From the NCBI GenBank assembly GCA_018665505.1, contig JABJCS010000036.1, positions 1 through 5,268 of the forward strand: a DNA stretch of 5,268 bases, in the 5' to 3' direction. This stretch comes from Alphaproteobacteria bacterium (GTDB lineage Bacteria; Pseudomonadota; Alphaproteobacteria; UBA8366). The notes under the pieces were generated by a model. The model did not search any database. It was not told the origin of the DNA and was given only the letters and a program-made list of their open reading frames with translations. The first letter of the stretch is position 1. Each line of letters begins with the position of its first letter. The translations under genes and the position numbers were made by a program. Shown here piece after piece: positions 1 to 5,268 of the stretch.

Positions 1-205
1 ACGTCTCGGACATTTTATGGCCGATCTCGATACGCGCCTCGGCGAGAGTAAATACGTCGCCGGAGATAACTATAGCGTCGCCGATATCACCGCGCTGGTG
101 GTCGTTGATTTCGCCGGTTGGGTGAAAGTCGTCCCGCAAGAGGATCAGACGAATCTGAAACGCTGGTACGATGAGGTAAACGCCCGGCCGAGCGCTAAGG
201 CTTAG
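1..205 (+). CDS. Glutathione S-transferase-like protein, C-terminal fragment
   Basis: This is the 3' end of a gene that begins before the window. The first complete codon is at 2 and the TAG stop is at 203-205, leaving 67 residues. The fragment has the features of the all-helical C-terminal domain of cytosolic glutathione S-transferases: a Y-V-A-G-D-N-Y-S-V-A-D-I segment (the conserved N-capping box and hydrophobic staple region), then a hydrophobic helix, then N-L-x-R-W-Y-x-x-V-x-A-R-P, the usual ending of the family. GSTs are soluble enzymes that conjugate glutathione to electrophiles or use it in isomerisation or dehalogenation. The thioredoxin-fold half that holds the catalytic Ser/Cys/Tyr is outside the window, so class and substrate cannot be given. 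An internal ATG at 17 is in frame, but the coding sequence is open upstream of it, so it is not the likely start. The gene converges on the exchanger gene across a palindromic element. Confidence 0.85.
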   Translation, partial: RLGHFMADLDTRLGESKYVAGDNYSVADITALVVVDFAGWVKVVPQEDQTNLKRWYDEVNARPSAKA

Positions 206-217
206 TTTCTAACAACA

Positions 218-321
218 CGTCGTTCCCCGGACGCGCAGCGATCCGGGGGCCAGTTCACTCATGTAGAACAGGTGTGAACTGGATCCCGGATGTCGCAATC
301 GCGGCTCCGGGAAACGCAACG
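218..321. repeat. REP-like compound palindromic intergenic element
   Basis: This 104-bp imperfect palindrome fills most of the 124-bp gap between two convergent genes. Three hairpins can be read directly. The left one pairs CCCCGGA (225-231) with TCCGGGG (242-248) and has an inner CGC/GCG stem. The central one pairs CCAGTTCAC (250-258) with GTGAACTGG (274-282), a perfect 9-bp stem with a 15-nt loop. The right one pairs TCCCGGA (284-290) with TCCGGGA (306-312) and has an inner GTCGC/GCGGC stem (one G-T wobble) around an AATC loop. The left half (218-258) is also roughly the reverse complement of the right half (274-321), so one large cruciform is possible. No T-run follows, so it is not a classical intrinsic terminator, though it could still act as a bidirectional 3'-end structure. 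Similar GGATCCCGGA-type palindromes are scattered between genes in many alphaproteobacteria; copy number here cannot be seen. Confidence 0.8.
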
Positions 322-329
322 CCTAGCGA

Positions 330-1376
330 TCACCGCGCCGCGTAAAATGCCCAGACCGACACGGTGTAGACGATCAGCACGATCAGGGAATCGAGTCCGA
401 TGCCGAAGACGCGCGGCTTCCGGCGCACCAGCAGGCCGATTATGTAGATCGCGGTTACCAGGATGCCGGAGAGCAGGGCCAATTTCGCCGTGTCGTCGAC
501 CTGGTTCAGGATCAAACCGTCTCGATAGAAGATATCCGCCGGGAATAGCACCAATACCATGATTAGGTTGCTGTCGAAAATGTTGGAGATCGCCATCGTA
601 TAAGCGCCCATGCGGACGGCGGCGATGGTGGTGCTGAGTTCGGGCAGTGACGTCGTCGTCGCCAACAGGGTCGCGCCGATGAAACTGCTGCCGAGCCCGG
701 TCTGCTCCGCCAAACCTTCGCAGACCTCGACCAAGGTGATGCCGCACACGAGAATGACCAGGCCGACGATAGAGGGCTCGAACGCCAGTGTCGGCAGTCC
801 GCGCCCGCGTAATGCATTCGCCGCCATTGGCGCGGCTTTCTCTTTCATGTCCGGTAAATCGATGGGTCGCCATGGATGCGTGCTATCATACCGGTCGAGC
901 ACGACGATGGCTGCGCAATAGATCGCGGCGAACAGCACCACGCCCGCACCAACCCAACCGACGAGCGCCACATCGCCGAGCGTCGCGACGGCGAGCACCG
1001 CCGCGAGCAGTAAAATCAAAAACGCGGCTTCCAGTACCAGTGTCGATTTGCGGGGAACCGATGTTAGCGTGACATGCAGGGCCGCCGCGTCCGCGACCAC
1101 AAGGATTGCCGTCTGCATGGTGATGCCGCCGAACATATTGTTGAGTGCCAAGGCGGCATTGCCGCCGAGCGCCGCCGTTGACGTCGTCACCAATTCCGGC
1201 AATTCGGTAATGGCGGCGAGAAAGATCAATCCCATGATCGCTTGCCCGGCTCCGGTCTTATCACCAATTGCGTCCGCTAAATGCGAGAGCCGAGTCCCGG
1301 CAAACCAGATGGCCGCAGCCAGCGCCGCGAAGAGCACCAGGTTTGCCGCCAATGACAGGTTAGGGATCAGGTCCAA
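330..1376 (-). CDS. Sodium/calcium exchanger family (CaCA) membrane protein
   Basis: This 348-residue, strongly hydrophobic protein has the internal duplication typical of CaCA cation antiporters, which exchange Ca2+ or a similar cation for Na+ or H+ across the inner membrane. The first alpha-repeat is at about 49-86 and contains A-A-I-T-E-L-P-E-L-V-T-T (Glu58, Glu61). The second is at about 233-270 and contains A-T-T-T-S-L-P-E-L-S-T-T (Glu246), followed by S-N-I-F-D-S-N. Each half carries about five membrane segments, joined by a hydrophilic loop at about 161-200. The length fits bacterial YrbG-like proteins. The first repeat has N-N-M-F-G-G-I where many members have G-S-N, so this is a divergent branch. 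The start is TTG; no ATG or GTG lies between it and the upstream in-frame stop, and AAAGG sits 8 nt before it (1385-1389). The ion specificity is unknown. The gene is divergent from the molybdenum hydroxylase gene and has no partner on its own strand here. Confidence 0.88.
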   Translation of the reverse strand: MDLIPNLSLAANLVLFAALAAAIWFAGTRLSHLADAIGDKTGAGQAIMGLIFLAAITELPELVTTSTAALGGNAALALNNMFGGITMQTAILVVADAAALHVTLTSVPRKSTLVLEAAFLILLLAAVLAVATLGDVALVGWVGAGVVLFAAIYCAAIVVLDRYDSTHPWRPIDLPDMKEKAAPMAANALRGRGLPTLAFEPSIVGLVILVCGITLVEVCEGLAEQTGLGSSFIGATLLATTTSLPELSTTIAAVRMGAYTMAISNIFDSNLIMVLVLFPADIFYRDGLILNQVDDTAKLALLSGILVTAIYIIGLLVRRKPRVFGIGLDSLIVLIVYTVSVWAFYAAR

Positions 1377-1480
1377 CGTTCCGGCCTTTGTGATGGTGGG
1401 CTCCGACGGGCTTTGCCGACCCAGTGATTTGGGCTAATTCTGATCATCTTTACATCGTAGCGTCGAATCCGGGGGTAAGC
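1377..1480. promoter_or_regulatory. Divergent intergenic region between exchanger and CoxL-like genes
   Basis: These 104 bp separate two genes transcribed away from each other, so promoters for both should lie here or just inside the coding ends. On the minus strand AAAGG (1385-1389) is a plausible ribosome binding site for the TTG start of the exchanger. On the plus strand GGGGG (1471-1475) lies 5 nt before the ATG of the CoxL-like gene. A TTGGGC (1429-1434) with TACATC (1451-1456) at 16-bp spacing is the best -35/-10 pair I could find for the plus strand, but each matches the consensus at only three of six positions. I see no convincing operator palindrome. Confidence 0.4.
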
Positions 1481-3808
1481 ATGACGAAATTCGGTATCGG
1501 GCAAGGTATCCCGCGTTGGGAGGACCCGCGTCTGCTGAGGGGTGGCGGTCTATATTCGGACGACCTGAACCGCCCGGGTCAGGCCTATGGCTATGTGGTG
1601 CGCTCGCCGCATGCGAAGGCCCGGATCATCTCCATTGATACGGCGTCAGCGCTCGCGGCAAATGGTGTTCTTACGATCTATACCGGTGCCGATATCGAGG
1701 CAGCGGGATATGGCAAGGTGCCACCTATGGCCATCCGGAAACGCGCCGATGGGTCAGAAATGTTTATCCCGCCGAACGTGCCGTTGCGCCAAGAGCTCGT
1801 TCAGTATGTCGGCGATTATGTGGCCTTCGTGCTGGCGGAGAGCCACGACCAAGCGCGCGACGCTGCGGAATTGGTGGCGGTTGAGTATGAGGAGCTGCCC
1901 TCGGTCACCGCGACAGCAGACGTGTTGAGCACAAGCGCGCCGTCGGTCTGGGAAGAAGCATCGGACAATGTCTGTTTCGTTCACGAGGAAGGCGACAAGG
2001 CGGCGGTCGAAGCGGCCATCGCCGAGGCACCGCACGTCACGACGCTGGAGTTGGAAATAACGCGGGTCGCCGTGGCCCCGATGGAGCCACGCGCCTGCAC
2101 CGGTGAGTACGACAAGTTTAAGGGCCGCTTTACCCTCTACACCGGAACCCAAGGCCCGCACCTCGTGCGCCAGGCCATGGCGGAGCCGATGTTGAAAGTT
2201 CCGCAGAATAAACTGCGCGTGGTCAGCAACGACATGGGCGGTGCGTTCGGTATGCGCTCGGGCCCGTATGCGGAGAATGCATTGTGTTTGCATGCTGCGC
2301 GCGATTTGGACCGTCCGGTGAAATGGACCGGCGACCGCTCCGAGCATTTCCTTACCGACGAGCAAGCCCGGGACAATATCTCGAAAGTGGAACTAGCGCT
2401 GGACGCAGACGGTAAGTTCCTCGCCTTCCGGGTCCTGACCACGGCGAACCTCGGTGCTTATCTCTCGATGCTCGGCGTGCACCCATGCGTCGGCAATCTC
2501 GGCACTTTGGCGGGCACTTACACGACGCCCGCGATTTATACGAAAGTGATGGGTGTTTTCAGCAATACGCCCTCTATCGGTCCCTATCGGGGGGCGGGGC
2601 GACCGGAGGCGGCCTATGTATTGGAGCGCGCCATCGATACGGCGGCGGCGGAGCTCGGCATCGACCCGGCGGAATTACGCCGCCGGAATTATATTCCGGA
2701 ATCGGCCCTACCGTACCAGACCGCGCTTGCCTTCAATTATGATTCCGGCCAGTTCGAGAAGAATATGGATGCCGCATTGGATATGGCGGACTACGGTGAT
2801 TTCGTGGCCCGGCGAGAAGCGTCGACGGCGGCGGGGAAGTTGCGTGGTATCGGCATCGCCAGCGTGATCGAACAATCGGCGGGCGGCTTTCCGGAATGGG
2901 CGGAAGTCCGCTTTGATCCGTCCGGTACCGTGACCCTGGTTATGGGGACCCACAACCACGGCCAAGGGCATGAGACGGTGTTCCGCCAAATGCTCTCAGG
3001 CAAGCTCGGGCTCGAGTTCGAGGAAATCTACTACCAACAGGGTGACACCGATCACGGTATGGCAGGGACCGGCACATTCGGCTCGCGCTCGTCCGGCGTC
3101 GGCGGTGCCGCGTTGATGCTGGCGGCGGAAAAAGTGATCGAGAAGGGCCGCAAGGCGGCGGCGCATCTTCTAGAAGCGGGGGAGGGCGATATCGAATTCA
3201 CTGACGGCACCTTTACCGTCGCTGGGACGGATAAATCCGTCAGCCTGACCGATTGCGCCAAGCTGTTGCAGAACTTCATGATGGCACCGCCAGGCATGGA
3301 AGTGGGTTTGAGCGAATGGGCGTCGTGGCGCCCACCCGCGCCGACATACCCGAACGGCTGCCACGTGGTCGAGGTCGAAATCGACCCCGAGACCGGCGAG
3401 CTGGAGATCACTCGATATGTCGCGGTCGATGATGTGGGCACGGTCCTGAATCCTCTACTGCTCGACGGCCAGCTGCACGGCGGCATCGTACAAGGGGTCG
3501 GGCAAATCCTGTTCGAAGACGTGCGCTGGGACCGCGAAACCGGCCAGCTCATCACCGGTTCCTTCATGGATTACGTCATGCCGCGCGCCGACACGGTGCC
3601 GAATTTCGAATCCGCCGTGAACGAGAACGCGATCACGGCGACAAACCCCATCGGCGTCAAGGGCGCGGGCGAAGCCGGCTGCGTCGGCGCCATGCCAGCC
3701 CTGATGAACGCCATCGTCGACGCGCTTCGTCCGGCGGGCGTGAAGACACTGGATATGCCCGCGACCCCGCAGCGGGTGTGGGCGGCGTTGCGTGAGGTGC
3801 GGGGGTAA
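1481..3808 (+). CDS. Molybdopterin-binding large subunit, xanthine dehydrogenase/CoxL-like (form II)
   Basis: The 775-residue product belongs to the aldehyde oxidase/xanthine dehydrogenase molybdopterin-binding family, the large chain of molybdenum hydroxylases that add a water-derived oxygen to aldehydes, N-heterocycles, acyl-CoAs or CO. The start opens with G-I-G-Q-G-I-P-R-W-E-D-P-R-L-L-R-G, the usual N-terminus, with GGGGG 5 nt upstream; an in-frame start at 1424 would add 19 residues unlike the family. Cofactor motifs in order are G-G-A-F-G (253-257), the active-site loop G-P-Y-R-G-A-G-R (367-374), G-Q-G-H-E-T (494-499), G-S-R-S-S (534-538) and G-V-K-G-A-G-E-A-G (725-733), where Glu731 fits the catalytic glutamate. 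The loop lacks the Cys of true CO dehydrogenase (form I A-Y-x-C-S-F-R), so CO is unlikely to be the main substrate. The usual 2Fe-2S and FAD subunits are not adjacent; neighbours on both sides run in the opposite direction. The substrate is unknown. Confidence 0.93.
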   Translation: MTKFGIGQGIPRWEDPRLLRGGGLYSDDLNRPGQAYGYVVRSPHAKARIISIDTASALAANGVLTIYTGADIEAAGYGKVPPMAIRKRADGSEMFIPPNVPLRQELVQYVGDYVAFVLAESHDQARDAAELVAVEYEELPSVTATADVLSTSAPSVWEEASDNVCFVHEEGDKAAVEAAIAEAPHVTTLELEITRVAVAPMEPRACTGEYDKFKGRFTLYTGTQGPHLVRQAMAEPMLKVPQNKLRVVSNDMGGAFGMRSGPYAENALCLHAARDLDRPVKWTGDRSEHFLTDEQARDNISKVELALDADGKFLAFRVLTTANLGAYLSMLGVHPCVGNLGTLAGTYTTPAIYTKVMGVFSNTPSIGPYRGAGRPEAAYVLERAIDTAAAELGIDPAELRRRNYIPESALPYQTALAFNYDSGQFEKNMDAALDMADYGDFVARREASTAAGKLRGIGIASVIEQSAGGFPEWAEVRFDPSGTVTLVMGTHNHGQGHETVFRQMLSGKLGLEFEEIYYQQGDTDHGMAGTGTFGSRSSGVGGAALMLAAEKVIEKGRKAAAHLLEAGEGDIEFTDGTFTVAGTDKSVSLTDCAKLLQNFMMAPPGMEVGLSEWASWRPPAPTYPNGCHVVEVEIDPETGELEITRYVAVDDVGTVLNPLLLDGQLHGGIVQGVGQILFEDVRWDRETGQLITGSFMDYVMPRADTVPNFESAVNENAITATNPIGVKGAGEAGCVGAMPALMNAIVDALRPAGVKTLDMPATPQRVWAALREVRG

Positions 3809-3834
3809 GTGTCAGGGATATAAACTCTTGTCGC

Positions 3835-4206
3835 TTATCTGTGTTGATCGATCAGAATTTGGTTTCCGTCCGGGTCACTCAGCATGATACTGCCCGGTCC
3901 GGTTGTGTCATTGTCGACCTCATTATCGAGGGTAATCCCGTGATCCTTCAACTCCTGCTGCAGCTCACGTACGTCGGTAAAAGAATCCAGCGGATTGCCG
4001 TCTTGGTCCCAACCTGGATTGAAGGTCAGAATGTTCCCCTCGAACATCCCGTGGAACAAGCCGATGACATGGTCGCCATTCTTTAGGATCAGCCAATTCT
4101 GCTTTGCGTCACCACCGACGGGCGTGAATCCGAGCTTCTCGTAAAATGCCGCTGAGGCGGCAAGGTCTTTCACGGCCAGGCTTACCGAAAACGATCCGAG
4201 TTCCAT
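3835..4206 (-). CDS. VOC (glyoxalase/bleomycin resistance fold) family protein
   Basis: This 123-residue protein has the paired beta-alpha-beta-beta-beta modules of the vicinal oxygen chelate fold. The first module opens with [22 protein letters not shown] (6-27). The second module has a helix, [14 protein letters not shown] (78-91), and closes with the typical [12 protein letters not shown] (109-120). Length is normal for a small single-domain member. The start is ATG with GAGG (4213-4216) 6 nt upstream. Proteins like this are often labelled lactoylglutathione lyase, but the positions where glyoxalase I carries metal ligands look like Ser7 and Leu118 here, so that activity is doubtful. The gene ends 26 bp from the end of the CoxL-like gene (convergent) and is divergent from the CMD-like gene. 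Possible roles are binding or isomerising a small molecule, or detoxification; none can be chosen from sequence. Confidence 0.85.
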   Translation of the reverse strand: MELGSFSVSLAVKDLAASAAFYEKLGFTPVGGDAKQNWLILKNGDHVIGLFHGMFEGNILTFNPGWDQDGNPLDSFTDVRELQQELKDHGITLDNEVDNDTTGPGSIMLSDPDGNQILIDQHR

Positions 4207-4355
4207 GTGTGTCCTCTATGATCAAGGGCCGGTCAATTTTGACGGGCTTGTACTCAATAATGCAAAGTGCTTCGGCAATATACCCGGCGGTATCGATCTT
4301 GGGCAGTCTGAGAGCGGAGAATAGCGCCGGGTAATGTAGGCCAGTGGAGAACAGT
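4207..4355. promoter_or_regulatory. Divergent intergenic region with inverted repeats
   Basis: These 149 bp lie between the starts of two genes read in opposite directions and should hold both promoters. The features I can see are GAGG on the minus strand (4213-4216) as ribosome binding site for the VOC gene, a short inverted repeat GTCAA-TT-TTGAC (4232-4243) that could be an operator, a small hairpin ATACC-CGGC-GGTAT (4280-4293), a longer-range 9-bp pairing TACCCGGCG/CGCCGGGTA (4281-4289 with 4325-4333) and GGAG (4346-4349) serving the CMD-like gene. TTGACG at 4239-4244 resembles a -35 box but no good -10 follows at 16-18 bp. No regulator gene is in the window. Confidence 0.45.
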
Positions 4356-4931
4356 ATGGCAGCCTGGATCGAGATGATATCCGACGACGATGCATCGCCG
4401 GAATTACTGGACGTGCTGGCCTTGGCGCGCACGCCGCATGGGACCGTGGACAATGTCATGCGGGTGCATTCGCTGCGGCCCAATACTATGCGGGGGCATG
4501 TGGTGCTTTACCGGTCCGCATTACATGACGACGCCAATACGCTGCCAACTTGGTTGCAGGAGACTGTCTCCTCCTATGTCTCGCATCTAAATGATTGTCC
4601 GTATTCTTATGCCAATCATTGGAAAAATGCGCGACATCTGATCGGCGACGACACAAAGGCCGACGCGATTGAGGCGGCGATTAAATCCCGGTCTCCCGAA
4701 GATGCGTTAGAGGGGCGTGAGCTGGCGTTGATGCGCTATGCGGAGAAATTGACGCTGATGCCCGGCGACATGGTCGAAGCGGATATCGCCGAGCTGCGTG
4801 CGACTGGGCTCGACGACGGGCAAATTCTCGAGGCCAATCAGATCATCGGCTATTTTAACTACGTCAATCGCTGCCTGAACGGGCTGGGTGTCACGACTGA
4901 CGGTGATGTTGTCGGTTATTACAAGGATTGA
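4356..4931 (+). CDS. AhpD/carboxymuconolactone decarboxylase-like protein
   Basis: This 191-residue, mostly helical protein resembles the peroxidase-related branch of the AhpD/CMD family. The core helix reads V-S-S-Y-V-S-H-L-N-D-C-P-Y-S-Y-A-N-H (71-88), matching the family pattern S-x-x-N-x-C-x-Y-C-x-x-x-H except that the second Cys is Ser84; Cys81 and His88 remain. The C-terminal end, with I-I-G-Y-F-N-Y-V-N-R-C-L-N-G-L-G-V (163-179), is also typical. Classical AhpD proteins use the CxxC pair as a thiol peroxidase relay, whereas CMD enzymes act in the protocatechuate pathway; neither activity can be assumed here. I chose ATG 4356 because GGAG lies 6 nt upstream (4346-4349); a GTG at 4344 would add four residues but has a poorer, 3-nt-spaced AGG. 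The Rieske oxygenase gene starts 8 bp after the stop, so the two are probably co-transcribed, which suggests a catabolic or protective role tied to that oxygenase. Confidence 0.83.
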   Translation: MAAWIEMISDDDASPELLDVLALARTPHGTVDNVMRVHSLRPNTMRGHVVLYRSALHDDANTLPTWLQETVSSYVSHLNDCPYSYANHWKNARHLIGDDTKADAIEAAIKSRSPEDALEGRELALMRYAEKLTLMPGDMVEADIAELRATGLDDGQILEANQIIGYFNYVNRCLNGLGVTTDGDVVGYYKD

Positions 4932-4939
4932 AGCTCTCA

Positions 4940-5268
4940 ATGTTTTTGAGAAACGCCTGGTATGTGGCCGCGTGGGGCCGGGAGATTGGCCGGGAGCTGA
5001 CGCCGGTGACAATCTTGGGCGACGATATTGTGATGTATCGCCGGGGCGACCGCTCACTCGTGGCGCTGGAAGATGCCTGTCCGCACCGCAAGCTGCCGCT
5101 TTCCATGGGCCGACTGATGGCTGATAGCGTCGAATGCGGGTATCACGGTCTGACGTTTGATGGGACCGGTACTTGCGTGGCCTCGCCCACCCAGCCGGGG
5201 CAAATTCCGAAGCGCGCGGCGGTGCGATCCTATCCGCTGGTCGAGCGCTATCGCTTGGTGTGGATTTG
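4940..5268 (+). CDS. Rieske oxygenase, vanillate demethylase-like, N-terminal part
   Basis: The first 109 codons of a gene that runs off the right edge. The N-terminus M-F-L-R-N-A-W-Y-V-A-A-W is characteristic of the oxygenase component of vanillate O-demethylase and related Rieske non-haem iron oxygenases. The Rieske 2Fe-2S motif is complete: C-P-H-R (Cys47, His49) and C-G-Y-H-G-L-x-F-D (Cys66, His69), with 16 residues between His49 and Cys66. Such enzymes take electrons from a reductase and hydroxylate or demethylate aromatic and other ring compounds in the cytoplasm. The C-terminal catalytic domain with its mononuclear iron ligands (two His and one Asp) lies beyond the window, so the substrate cannot be inferred. 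ATG 4940 is 8 bp after the CMD-like stop; the Shine-Dalgarno sequence is weak (AAGGA at 4923-4927, 12 nt away), which suggests translational coupling. Symbol vanA is not assigned, because only the shared N-terminal domain is visible. Confidence 0.9.
   Translation, partial: MFLRNAWYVAAWGREIGRELTPVTILGDDIVMYRRGDRSLVALEDACPHRKLPLSMGRLMADSVECGYHGLTFDGTGTCVASPTQPGQIPKRAAVRSYPLVERYRLVWI

Noticed and set aside
259..873. A 204-codon open frame on the minus strand overlapping the 3' half of the exchanger gene in another frame.
   Set aside because: Its product is Arg/His-rich and low in hydrophobic residues, as expected for an out-of-frame reading of GC-rich coding DNA, and the exchanger frame carries clear family motifs.
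1048..1437. A 129-codon plus-strand frame antisense to the start of the exchanger.
   Set aside because: It lies opposite a well-supported gene, shows no recognisable domain and has no good ribosome binding site; it is a complementary-strand shadow.
1754..2365. A 203-codon minus-strand frame inside the CoxL-like gene.
   Set aside because: The plus-strand frame is continuous and full of family motifs across the same region; the antisense product matches nothing I recognise.
3052..3567. A 171-codon minus-strand frame inside the CoxL-like gene.
   Set aside because: The composition is rich in Ser, Pro and Thr, typical of an antisense shadow, and it sits over conserved cofactor-binding sequence of the real gene.
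1481..3808. Annotation as aerobic carbon monoxide dehydrogenase (coxL).
   Set aside because: The form I A-Y-x-C-S-F-R loop with its Cys is replaced by P-Y-R-G-A-G-R, and no coxS or coxM gene is adjacent. Only family membership is supported.
3809..3834. Possible terminator between the convergent CoxL-like and VOC genes.
   Set aside because: I found no stem of useful length followed by a T-run in these 26 bp.
4239..4267. Possible sigma-70 promoter with TTGACG as -35 box.
   Set aside because: The hexamer at 17-bp spacing (4262-4267, GCAAAG) does not resemble a -10 box, and AATAAT at 4256-4261 is only 11 bp away, too close.
4109..4483. A minus-strand frame crossing the VOC start, the intergenic region and the CMD-like N-terminus.
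   Set aside because: It overlaps two better-supported genes in other frames and would leave no room for their promoters; no domain is visible.

Overview
The window looks like ordinary chromosomal DNA from a GC-rich (roughly 60% by eye) proteobacterium. I infer an alphaproteobacterium, possibly Rhodospirillales-like. The basis is codon usage, the kinds of protein present and the style of the palindromic intergenic element near position 270; no marker gene in the window fixes the taxonomy. Six protein-coding genes can be supported, two of them cut by the window edges. No tRNA, rRNA, CRISPR array, insertion sequence or phage gene is visible.

Layout. (1) 1-205 (+): the C-terminal end of a glutathione S-transferase-like protein. 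(2) 218-321: an elaborate imperfect palindrome with three nested hairpins, a REP-like interspersed element lying between two convergent genes. (3) 330-1376 (-): a membrane cation exchanger of the Ca2+/cation antiporter (CaCA) superfamily with both alpha-repeats, probably started by TTG. (4) 1481-3808 (+): a large molybdopterin-binding subunit of the xanthine oxidase / CO dehydrogenase large-chain (CoxL-like, form II) family, with no FeS or FAD subunit gene beside it. (5) 3835-4206 (-): a small VOC (glyoxalase/bleomycin-resistance fold) protein that seems to lack the usual metal ligands. (6) 4207-4355: a divergent intergenic region with inverted repeats. (7) 4356-4931 (+): an AhpD/carboxymuconolactone decarboxylase-like protein whose expected CxxC motif reads CPYS. 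(8) 4940-5268 (+): the N-terminal Rieske domain of an aromatic-ring/vanillate-demethylase-type oxygenase, 8 bp downstream and probably in the same operon.

How the genes may work together. The CMD-like and Rieske genes are the only clear operon pair. The CoxL-like gene is flanked on both sides by genes of opposite orientation, so it must be transcribed alone or as the only member of its unit here. GST, molybdenum hydroxylase, VOC protein, CMD-like protein and Rieske oxygenase together suggest a catabolic or detoxification neighbourhood for small organic compounds, but no substrate can be read from the sequence. I do not see a convincing new multi-gene system. The items most worth a second look are the palindromic element, the orphan molybdenum hydroxylase subunit, the Cys-to-Ser change in the CMD-like protein and the ligand-poor VOC protein.
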